Shown here piece after piece: positions 1-42,102 of a stretch of 64,000 nucleotides of DNA. The notes under the pieces were generated by a model. It had not been told where the DNA came from. It ran no database searches and worked only from the letters and a program-made list of their open reading frames with translations. This DNA is from Cristatella mucedo. Taxonomy: Eukaryota > Bryozoa > Phylactolaemata > Cristatellidae. Position 1 is the first letter of the stretch. Every line of letters starts with the position of its first letter. The translations under genes were made by a program, and so were the position numbers. The stretch is taken from assembly GCA_009760855.2 (NCBI GenBank), contig WPIO01000072.1:1919001-1983000 (forward strand), in the 5' to 3' direction.

Positions 1-710
1 GGCTCTCTGTCGGGCCGTCTCGATATCACCCATTTCACGATTCACGTTCTAGTCGGCTGTTGTCGGTCCCGTGAAGTGTTCCAACACTTGTGTCTCTCTG
101 GCTGTTCTGAACATTAGCTGGTTTCATCGGCACTTGTTCATCAGTACCTACCGATTCATGAGCACAGATTTTATTGCGGTGGTGTTGGGGTGGGGTGGGG
201 GTCATGTGGTTGAGGCTGCTGAAGCCTAAGTGTGCCTATGTTTTTGTTATTTGTGGCTTAAATCCCCGGTTTATTTAGTTGGACACGGCAGCACGGCTGC
301 TGCTAGTAGGAGCCTGCAGTGAAGGTATTGCAGTTTCGGTTGTCTTGTCTATGGAAGCCGTGCCGACCTCTTATGCAGGCTCTGTGTGTAATAGTTTGTT
401 GCAGCATACTTTTGTAAGTTGCTGCTTCGAGCTAGTCCACCATGCGCTTAGCTTCAGACAAGAGGTCTGTTCGTAAGTTCATGTCACAAAGGGGCTCACA
501 TCCTGTCGTGCATTTTTCACACTCACGAAAATCTTTGTGGGAGCCGTCCCATGACAAGGTAGCAGGAACGTGCCACTAACGAGTGAGGCCATATCATGCT
601 CTGCAGTGTGGCCGAGCATGTTTTGTTTCGTGGCCTCCTGACCTCGGCGTTGTGCGCCGGCAGTATATCCACGCTTGAGTTGAGTTGTGTTGCACACTGC
701 CGACAGGTCT
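1..710. other. Unassigned leader region
   Basis: No exon, repeat or RNA gene could be supported here. The first 150 bases are moderately CpG-rich and could belong to the 5' region or a non-coding first exon of SIN3, but no splice donor could be tied to the SIN3 coding exons. The short open frames show no recognisable domain. Confidence 0.3.
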
Positions 711-860
711 TAATAATAATAATACAATTCATTTGTATAGCACCCTAAGAGAACTTAATCTCTATTTAGGCGCTTCACGTATGCCACGGGCTCGAGCCTA
801 CAACCTCAGCCAGACCTTGATCAGGGCGAGCACCTTAACCACTGGGCCAAACCAGCTCGT
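711..860 (-). repeat. SINE-1: tRNA-headed SINE with LINE-A hairpin tail
   Basis: Read on the minus strand it starts with a tRNA-like head: A box TGGCCCAGTGG and B box GGCTCGAGCCC. It continues into a hairpin segment (GCGCCTAAATAGAGA...TCTCTTAGGGTGC) and ends in (ATT)n. The hairpin and tail match the 3' end of LINE-A (27961-28035). Sister copies lie at 13595-13735, 42452-42603 and 55507-55650. Confidence 0.8.
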
Positions 861-3206
861 CTTACGTGGTACATGCAGGCTTTGCTGACCATGTCGTGCG
901 CTCCTTCCCCACGAGTGTACTGCAGTGCAGAGACGCTGGCGTTTATTATAGGTTCCGTCGAACAGTTCTGCTTCGAGGAACGATTTTGCTAGCAGGGATA
1001 GACCTGATCGGACGGCCTGCCCCTGCTGACTGGCAGGCAGTGGGTTTTCGCTGGTGCCTGAGAGGACGCCAGCCAGGGGGTCTCCGGAGTGCTAGCTCGG
1101 CGGACCACCGTGTCACCGGACAAGAGCTGAGCCGGTCACCCGGAAGTTTTGTGGTTTTCATACAGAGGCTGCATGTTAGCCTCAGAGCCACTGGCACTTA
1201 CGTGAAGGTGGAGCTCAGACTTGGTCCAGCTGTGAATTTAATGCCAGTTTCAGCCTCGTCATGCGCTCAGGCCCTCTATGCTCAGAGTCGGTGCTCTCTG
1301 CCTGCCTTCTCTGAGCTGGTGGCCCGGAAGTCTTGTGGTTTTCACGCCAAGCCGGCAAGTTAGCCTGTTAGTCGCTTGAAGGTGGAGCACAGACTCAATC
1401 CAGCTGAGAGTTTATTGCCATTATCGGCAGTGGCCTTCCTGACGGAATTCGTCAGACACTTTAATAGTCAACCTTGGAGGCCCTTTGACACGGGTCTTGG
1501 CAGTCAACTGAACAGACGTTGTTAAAACAATGACCGTTCTGGTGGATGCACAGGTGTGCCAGACACACCTGTAAACGAGCCCTCTGTGGGATATTATGGA
1601 ATAGGAATTCTATTAGAATTTTTCTAGTGGATAAAGAAGTGTAAATATAGCCAGAAAAGCTAACGGTCTCATGTCCTTGTTGAATTGCATGGCTTATGCA
1701 TGTAAAGTCTGCTGAAATTCTTCCAGCGAATTAAGGAAACCATTATAAGTTGCTACTTATTCTGAAATAGATATATGGTGTGCTGTAAGCTTAGGCTGCA
1801 TTTGTGGAAATGGTAAGAAAACAAAAGTATGAGATTAGAGCAGTCGTGCTAAATCCGACTGCCAATACTAGAGCAAGCACAGGTAACCACCGCCCCCTAC
1901 CGCAGCCTGTCACGAGCACTTATTTGTAGCTGCATCACGACATAATGCAGCCGTTTACATGCTTTTTTCTATGAAGCTAGCTGTACTGTTTATTTAATGT
2001 AGTTCTAAGAAACTCCGCAATGTTTGTTGTTGGCTCTCGGGGTTATAGTTGTTTTTGGTGAGAGTTGGTTGGCTTGGCTATTTCAACCTCGGGATCTATG
2101 TGTAGTACCGAATTTGCTCGTGGGCAGCCTGTAAGTCGTGAAGGGTTTGACCAGAAATCTCGTTGAGCACACAGGAACACCTGCCGTGGCCTTGTTCTGC
2201 CGTCGTCTAGTATTATGATAGTTGAGAAAACTGCAAGGGTAGGAAGCCCACAATGAGTGGAGCAAACCGCTGCTACTTCTTGACGAGTCGATATGCACCG
2301 TCCAGTGAAACTTCGGTGGTTTGCATTTTGTTTTAACCTGGCCCCCTACTAGCCTTTCTGGCTGTATCGCCCTTGAACTAAGCCCTGTGCAGGGCGCTGC
2401 TAATTGTCCCACGCAGATAGTGCCCGAGAATGGGAAGCATGCACGTATTTGAGCACTACCCTTCGTGGTTGCGGTTACAGTCAGGTGTGTTTGGTATTAC
2501 AAGTTTTGTGTCTATAGTCTTTCACATTATAGCAGCCATGTTTTTTTCTGGTTCACTGCGTGTTCTAGTTATCCACTGGTATTAATAGTGTGTTTAGCAG
2601 ACTTTTCTTACCTTGAGTTTTACAGAAGCAGAAAATGCATATGAATCCACTGGCTAAGTGGTATGTACATACACAGTTACGGTCTAGACTCGGCTTTAAT
2701 CAGAAAAGCCGACTGGTAAGAGGGAATCCGGGGAGCACACAGTATTAACGAGTCAAGTTATGAGAACCGAGTTTGCATTTCAGGTGCACTAAAAGCAGCC
2801 ATAACAGATAAAGGCAGGGGAAACTGCAGCACTGGAGCAGCTCGAGGCTAACCATTAGCAAATCAACAAACCCGGATTTATTAAGGCCAAGGAGTCCTGT
2901 CGGGGTACTGTCTCTTCGAAATGGTGATTGGGGTAACAGGAAATTAGAATAACGTCACTTGAATGAGTGATGAAAACCTCAAGGTTACCAAATCCACAAT
3001 GCTTGGTGAAAACTGCAGCTGCTACCTCAATGCACACCGATATGTGGATTCGGGAATTTCGGATCACCTAACCGTTCTAGTATGACCAGCCAAGTCGTGT
3101 GGACAACTGCTCAGCTGTGAGTGGCTCGGGCTCGGTGTGTGTCGGCAACTGGGCAGCTTGGCAGAAGCCCACTGCAGCTGCAACCCTTGGCTTGCCTTAA
3201 AGGCTC
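861..3206. other. Unassigned region upstream of SIN3
   Basis: I see no recognisable exon. Apart from a diverged duplication at 1138-1435 the sequence is unique and AT-moderate. The open frame at 866-1363 has no recognisable domain, and it overlaps the diverged repeat, so I do not call it a gene. Confidence 0.3.
1138..1435. repeat. Diverged tandem duplication (about 175-184 bp offset)
   Basis: A block beginning CCGGAAG, followed by TTGTGGTTTTCA, a GTTAGCCT segment, GGTGGAGC(T/A)CAGACT, TCCAGCTG and a TGCCA segment, occurs at about 1138-1255 and again at about 1322-1435. The match is clear, with many substitutions and small indels. Confidence 0.55.
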
Positions 3207-3248
3207 AGCTGCACAGCGCCAGACCGTCCTGTCTGGCGCTGTGCAGCT
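3207..3248. repeat. Perfect 18-bp hairpin palindrome
   Basis: Arms 3207-3224 and 3231-3248 are exact reverse complements (AGCTGCACAGCGCCAGAC and its complement) around a 6-nt loop (cgtcct). The stem is too short for a typical animal pre-miRNA. No repeat family could be assigned. Confidence 0.85.
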
Positions 3249-3326
3249 AATGTAAAGCTGTCAGCTGCCGATTGCAGGTAGCCTGGACCCCATTTGGGTT
3301 TGTGGTCTGGGCCGGACCTGTATGCA

Positions 3327-3394
3327 GAAGTAACTTTGACCCGGAAGTAGCCTTGACCCGGAAGTAGCCTTGACCCGGAAGTAGCCTTGATCCG
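3327..3394. repeat. 17-bp minisatellite, four copies
   Basis: The unit gaagtagccttgacccg is repeated four times head to tail. The first copy carries two changes (taacttt) and the last carries one (gatccg). Confidence 0.9.
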
Positions 3395-4163
3395 TATGAC
3401 TGGAGCCTGACCACTGTGAGTAAGTAGCCATAGCTTCCACGTGGACATAACCAGCTATAGCCTCCACGCCGACGTAGACCATTCACGAAATGTGAGCTTG
3501 CTAGAACTGGTGTATTGCTTCATCAGCCTGCTAAATAGGTGTGCAATCTATCTTATTTTAATTAATAGTTGTGTGGTAGGCAGAAGAATGGCTCTGCTGG
3601 ACATGGTTTTGTACATTTTTATGCCATTTGCAGACCTCAGTAGAACTCAATGATACGCCCAAAATTGGCTGCTATATGTCAACAAAGGCTGGTGATTCTG
3701 CTGTCTTTGCAGTTAATGTTAGTATATCTCATGCATATATCGTAAAGGCACTGCTTCCTCCTCGTACTCTGTTCGATTTTGTAATTTGTGATTGCCTTAT
3801 GTGCAAACGACTTTGAACTGTTTGTGCACTTTTTATTTGAATTCCTTTTAGAGTGCAGTTTATTTGTGCACATTTGTCTGAATCCCCGTTAAAGTTTTCC
3901 CTTTCATGCTTGTTGGCTACCCACCACGTGCATGTTTTCTAGGACATAGACATAGTTCGATCATTGCAAGTCTATGCGCCTGCTAGTAATAATGTTTAAA
4001 TTCTTTTTAATATGGAGTTCGTTTATTGCCTTGCAAAGTACTAGTCCGGGTTTTTTTTTAGGGAGGCAGTCATTTGATGAGTCTTTATATCATTATAAAA
4101 TAAAATGCATTGCTTTTGTTGCTTAACTGTACAATGTAGGTGACCGTATTTTGTTATTTTTAG
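3395..4163. other. Unassigned stretch before first SIN3 coding exon
   Basis: AT-rich with no recognised coding or repeat content. It ends in a pyrimidine-rich acceptor (ttattttTAG) at 4151-4163, so it is probably SIN3 intron sequence behind an upstream non-coding exon. Confidence 0.4.
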
Positions 4164-4166
4164 GAG

Positions 4167-37382
<33,216 letters not shown>

Positions 37383-37860
37383 GCTTATTGATTGAAGCTT
37401 AATGATGAAGGCACTGCGCCGGCTGGAGGAGCTGTTCCAGGCCGACTACTATCACAATGCGGGCAGCGCTGATGTTCAGACCAGACCACACTGCCTTTTT
37501 GTTGTTGCCAAGTTTAATATTACACCGTGAGTGAGACTGCGTGCGTATTTATGAACAGCGGACTTGTTCTGCTTGGTAACGAATGAGATATGTTCTTTTC
37601 TATCTCGTTTCCTGCTGACCGTGTTTGGGTCTGTGCACTTGTTGTTCCTACTATAGAGATCTGTTAAGCTTGCGTACTTACTGCCTTACCAGTTAACTGC
37701 TAGCTGCTGCGAAGGTGCAGTTGCTACGCTAGCTATACGCGAGCCGAGCGCTGAGGCTGGCGTGCTTACCAGTGCTCTGGCAGCTTTCGGGAGCTCAGCG
37801 TCATTTTCATGTGCCAGCCCAAGCCGACGTTGGTCTAGGAATAATAAAGGACCTGTATTT
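37383..37860 (+). other. SIN3 3' UTR
   Basis: From the stop codon to shortly after the polyadenylation signal. The first 145 bases look protein-like in one frame (37402-37527); see findings. Confidence 0.65.
37843..37848 (+). promoter_or_regulatory. SIN3 polyadenylation signal
   Basis: AATAAA, followed by a GT-rich element (gtatttgtgttctttt) from 37854, the normal layout of an animal 3' end. Confidence 0.75.
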
Positions 37861-38439
37861 GTGTTCTTTTATCGCTTTCATCAACTGGTGCATGCACATA
37901 TTTTCTTTGCTTAACATTGTGTGAAACGTGGCGTTACGACCTGTGAAGTCTCGTTAGGCCCCCTTCACTGATCGGACTATGCTGAGGCTGCTTCGACTTC
38001 GTTTGGCAGGGCCTTGCTTCAGATGCTGGTGGCCATGTGTGCAGCTGTCAACACTTGAAGCTATAGGCTTTTTTTGGCTTGCTGGATCTGGATTCACACT
38101 GGCCCGTTGTGCGTGCAAAACCTCACCTCTACAAATGTTGGGCGAGGTTTAGTTAGGTCATAAAATGAAAAGGAACATTCTCTTGCCTCCTGTTTTGCAC
38201 GCAGAAACTTATCAGGTTTGGGCATGCCCTCTTCACTTAAGCTTTCGTAGGGGGAAGTCACACGAGCAAGCGTGAGCCTGCAAGTGCACAAGCCACAAAT
38301 GAGGTGTAGCCGTACAGCACTTTATCCTGGGACAGGCGGCCTATGTACGTTCTGCATTTGCAAATTGTTAGCTCAGTTGCAATCGCCACTACTTTTCATG
38401 CACATACACACGCACACATACACACATTCAGGAATATCG
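37861..38439. other. Intergenic between SIN3 and SPATA7-like gene
   Basis: No gene seen. A short CA-rich tract lies at about 38399-38428. Confidence 0.4.
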
Positions 38440-38725
38440 GTAGCTGCAGCAGCAGCACCGGCTGTGCTGACCAAAAGGTGCAACGGTTGGGTCGCAGCTA
38501 CTTGTACACCCACGTCGACGCAGTGGCTGGTAGCAACTGTATCCGGCTTATCTCTCCTATGCCTTGGTATTTCCTTGGCAGGTCGACGAGTACGTGCTGT
38601 CTTATGCAAACAATCACTGATACTTGTTCTTCTGCTTACACGGCATTCCTTGCGAGCGGCTGCACAAAAATCTACAAGACAGCAAAGGCAATTTTGCCGA
38701 ATAAGAGGCTCTCGTGAAAAGGAAA
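38440..38725 (+). pseudogene. Pseudo-copy of SIN3 exons 14-15 with intron
   Basis: AGCTGCAGCAGCAGCACCGG, TGTGCTGACC and AAAGGT follow the end of exon 14 and its donor. After an intron-like stretch comes GGCAG then CGACGAGTACGTGCTG and TATGCAAACAATCAC, matching exon 15 at about 80% by eye. The YANNHWYLFF block reads YANNH-stop-YLFF because TGG is TGA at 38618-38620. The donor position (AGGT) and acceptor (GGCAG) are still visible. Because the intron was copied too, this is a DNA-level duplication and not a retrocopy. It is followed directly by a truncated LINE-A. Confidence 0.8.
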
Positions 38726-40440
38726 CGAGTCGTGGCAGACAAGCTGAACTCATGTATTGAAACTTCAAACCTTGCTATTAAGTTCCAGTCTGGCTGTAGA
38801 GCTAATCACTCCACAGAGTCAGCACTGCTTCTGGTGTACAACGACTTACTAAGGAATGCAGACACGGGTAGAGTATCTCTGCCTGTTTCGCTCAATCTTT
38901 CGGCAGCTTTTGATACGATTGATCACTAAGTCCTTCTTGAGCACCTCTCATCTCGTCTGGGCATCACTGGCACTGCTCTGCAATGGTTCAGGTCCTATCT
39001 CAATGGGGGACTTCAGAGTATTGATGTGAATAGACAAAGATCATTCGAGGTACCTCTTGAAATATGGGTTCCTCAGGGCTCCGTGCTTGGTCCGGTTCTT
39101 TTCACCGTTTATACTCTCCCTCTTGCCGATGTGATTGCCAAGCGCAATCTAGGCTTTCACTTCTATGCGGATGACACTCAGTTGTACCTTTGCTTTGATC
39201 CCTCCCAGCCTTCGAGCACCTCGAATTCTCTCAACTCCCTTGCTCCATGTGTTGATGACATCCGCACATGGATTGCAGCAAATTTTCTTAAACTGAATGA
39301 TGGTAAAACCAACTGACTAGTTATGGGCGAACTAAGTGTGATTCGGAAATTGGAAAGGCTGATGCTCAAAATCGGCTCTGCCAGCATATCTCCTGTTGAA
39401 TCAGCTCGAATTCTGGGTGTCATGTTCTAAAGTGACCTTTCATTAGACGACCACATCAGCTCCACAATCAAGTCTGCCTACTTTCAGCTACATAACATTG
39501 CTAAAATTCGGGCTTGTATAGGGATACCATATCTAAGTTGGCCCATGCATTTGTGACATCCCGTCTTGACTTCTGTAACTCACTGCTTGCTGGGCCCACC
39601 GGCCTGTGCAATCAGGCACTTACTGCTGGCGCAGAACTCTGCAGCTAGGCTTGCCTGTCGTGAGCATCGCAGTTGCCTTATCATGCCACTTCTCGTCGAC
39701 CTGCACTGGCTACCAGTCAAGCAACGGATCGACTTCAAGGTTTTGTTGCTCACTTTTAGGTCACTTCATTTTTTGGCTCCAGCCTATCTCTCAGATCTAC
39801 TCCCCCAGCAGGCCAAGCATCGTACCAACGCTTTTCGGAAACTAACTGTTTACTTATACCTCGTACAGACCTCAAATCCTTTGGAGACTATGCATTTAGT
39901 TCATATGCTCCCAAAGCCTGGAACTCACTTCCGACTTCCTTCACGACATCCCCTGTCATTATACTAATCATTATGGCGGCTTCAATGATGCAAGCTCTTA
40001 ACATCTAAATTAGTCCATGCATTTGTGACACCCCGTCTTAACTTTTGTAACTCTGCTTGCTGGTTGACTGGCCTGTGCAATCAAGTGCTTATAGTTGATA
40101 CAAAACTGCGCAGCTAGGCTCGTCTGTCGTGAGCGGTGCAGTTACCAAATCATACCACTTTTCGCCGACCTGCACTGGGTCCCAATCAAGCAGCGCGTTA
40201 GTAATAATAATAAAAATAATATACTTGATATAGTACCCTCGGAGGACTCAATCTGTTTATAGGCACTCTAAACTTGACGTCAAAGTTTGTCATTTGCTTT
40301 TAGGTCCCTTTATTCTTTGGCTCCAGCCTATTAATCAGATCTACTGCCCCGCTCGCTTTAGGGAATTTAATCATTACCTATACTTCGTACGAATCTCAAA
40401 ACCTTAGGAGACCGTGCTTTGTATTTGTATGTGCTTCATT
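38726..40440 (+). mobile_element. LINE-A copy, decayed, with a second fragment
   Basis: Matches 26511-27790: DKLNSCIETSNLAIKFQSG, SAAFDTIDH-stop, VPQGSVLGPVLFTVYTLPLA and FHFYADDTQLYLCFDPSQ, followed by several stops and frameshifts. From about 39988 a second, partly overlapping LINE-A fragment follows (KLVHAFVTPRLNF-like), with a tail nested in it at 40201-40280. Confidence 0.88.
40201..40280 (-). repeat. LINE-A/SINE-1 tail nested in LINE-A fragment
   Basis: TAATAATAATAAAAATAATA, then TATAGTACCCTCGGAGGACT and CTGTTTATAGGCACTCTAAA in minus orientation, interrupting the plus-strand LINE between CAAGCAGCGCGTTA and GTCAAAGTTTGTCA. Confidence 0.75.
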
Positions 40441-40617
40441 TTGTATTTGCCGCGAAGGCGTCTCAAACAACTTAAAGACGGGAAATTCATCCTTCGGGCT
40501 AATAGTGACATAGCTCGAAGTAGCAACCAACAGAACCTAGTCAGGATATTTAGTCTATTTCTCTGAGGCTACGCAGGCTTAAGTGAGCTGGCACGTCTTA
40601 GTTTATGACAGTGAATT

Positions 40618-41042
40618 TCACGGTGTGCTATCTACCTTTGTACAGTATATGGAGCTCCTCTTGACCCCTAATTGACAAGAGCTGTGCCACCGTAGGGACA
40701 GTTTACCTTCCTCGGCTTGGGAGTACCATTGTGCAAGCAGCAATATGAAGCAGGTGACATGGCGTGGCGACATGGCATTGCAAGTGGCTCCGGTATCGGC
40801 ATGCACTTTAAAGTCATGGCCAAGCACATAGGATTCGGTTACCCGGTTATCTGGTCAGCTCTAAAGGTGGACATTTGGAGGTATTGATTAGCAGATTGTT
40901 TAATAGCACTCAGCTGCTCAACATGCACAAGTGCTTTCTGCAGGCTCACGAGGTGTGCACCAAAAGTGATGCGCTCATGGAAGAATGCCGGCAGAAGAAC
41001 ACACCGGATGTCACAGCTTGCCAATGCGACGGTGACTGACAA
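40618..41042 (-). mobile_element. Possible LTR-retrotransposon protease fragment
   Basis: A minus-strand frame reads HDFKVHADTGATCNAMSPRH, with a D-T-G-A motif like the active site of a Ty3/gypsy-type aspartic protease. The preceding frame (41042-40839) could be the end of gag but has no diagnostic zinc knuckle. No LTRs were found. The evidence is a single short motif. Confidence 0.35.
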
Positions 41043-41190
41043 ACAGAGTCCATGAATGCAGGCTGCGTCGCAGGGCTACTGTGGCTGCACGAGCAGCCGG
41101 TGTTGGACTGCTACATGCTTGGCGAATGTTCGGCAAGTGGAATGTTACTAACGCCAGCCGGTGTTGATGCAACAGATATAAATATTTGTC

Positions 41191-41196
41191 TTTATT
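41191..41196 (-). promoter_or_regulatory. SPATA7-like gene polyadenylation signal
   Basis: TTTATT on the plus strand, AATAAA on the minus strand, 233 bases past the stop codon. Confidence 0.55.
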
Positions 41197-41428
41197 CACT
41201 TGGTAGACAGCACAATCAGGAAAGTACTACGGAAAAAAGAGTTGGGGACCTTGCAGCAAACACTACGTGCTGCCTTTCCGTGCTAGCCAGCACGACAATC
41301 TCGACTGACACGGGTCACAAGGTGCGGCTCCAAGCAATCGACGAGCAGCAGTTTCGGTCAAGGCCACTATCGGTGCGGCTGCCTCGCGATCGGCCGCGCC
41401 CACTCCGGGATGTTTCCACCAGCACGTC

Positions 41429-42102
41429 TCAATGGGCGCTCTGACTTTCGTCGTCAAACGAATCGTATTCGTCCGACTTGTACTCCTCGTAGTCACTTTC
41501 CGACACGATCTCATCGTTGGAGTCGCCCTTGTAGCCAGCCGCCTTCGTTCGGCCGCTCGTGGTGCCATCGCCTGCCAGCGAACGCTCGTGCGCTTGCTGC
41601 AGCTCGACGTCGCTCGCTTCGTCGGTGTTGCTCCCTTGGTCGGCGATGGCTACGTTGCCAGGCAATGACAAGTCAGGGCTTCCACACGCCGCCGAGGTGG
41701 CGTCCCCGTCGAAGGCTTTGCTGTCGCGATCCACCGGCGAGATCGCAGGGGCAGCGACGACGCTCTCGCTGCTGCCGCCGCCCGAGCGCTCCTCGCGGTG
41801 GTCGCGGCCAACCGAGCTGCCTCCGGGTGCTTGCCGAGCCGCCACCGGCTGCGCTGCTGCTGCCGCTGCCGCCGGGCTCGACACTACTGCATGCACACGA
41901 TGGTCGGCGATGCTTTCAATGCTGCCGGAGCCCGGGTCACGGCCTCTCCTTTCGGCCTCAGTACCCGGGCGGGTGCTGGGATTGACAGCTGCCTCTGCTT
42001 TGCCGACTGCCGGCCGCGCATCGGCGGCAGCGACGCGTCCGACGTCGTTGCCAGCAGCGCTTGTCCTGCCCGCCCTGGTGGGGCTCGTGAATGCACGTCG
42101 TC
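41429..42102 (-). CDS. SPATA7: SPATA7-like terminal exon
   Basis: Acceptor (minus strand) ttctctTCAG at 42103; G from the preceding exon plus GA gives Gly. 223 codons and stop TGA at 41431-41429. GC-rich and low-complexity: Ala/Gly/Arg/Ser-rich, with a strongly acidic end (DYEEYKSDEYDSFDDESQSA). The assignment rests on phase, splice site and an intact frame, since the SPATA7 C-terminus is poorly conserved. Confidence 0.65.

Noticed and set aside
711-860. A functional tRNA gene
   Set aside because: A and B boxes are present, but no acceptor stem pairs, and the sequence runs into the LINE-A hairpin tail, so it is a SINE. The same applies to the other tRNA-like heads in the window.
866-1363. 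A 165-codon open frame as a gene
   Set aside because: No domain, no splice context, and it overlaps a diverged tandem duplication.
3207-3248. A pre-miRNA hairpin
   Set aside because: The stem is 18 bp with no flanking paired extension, shorter than the typical animal precursor.
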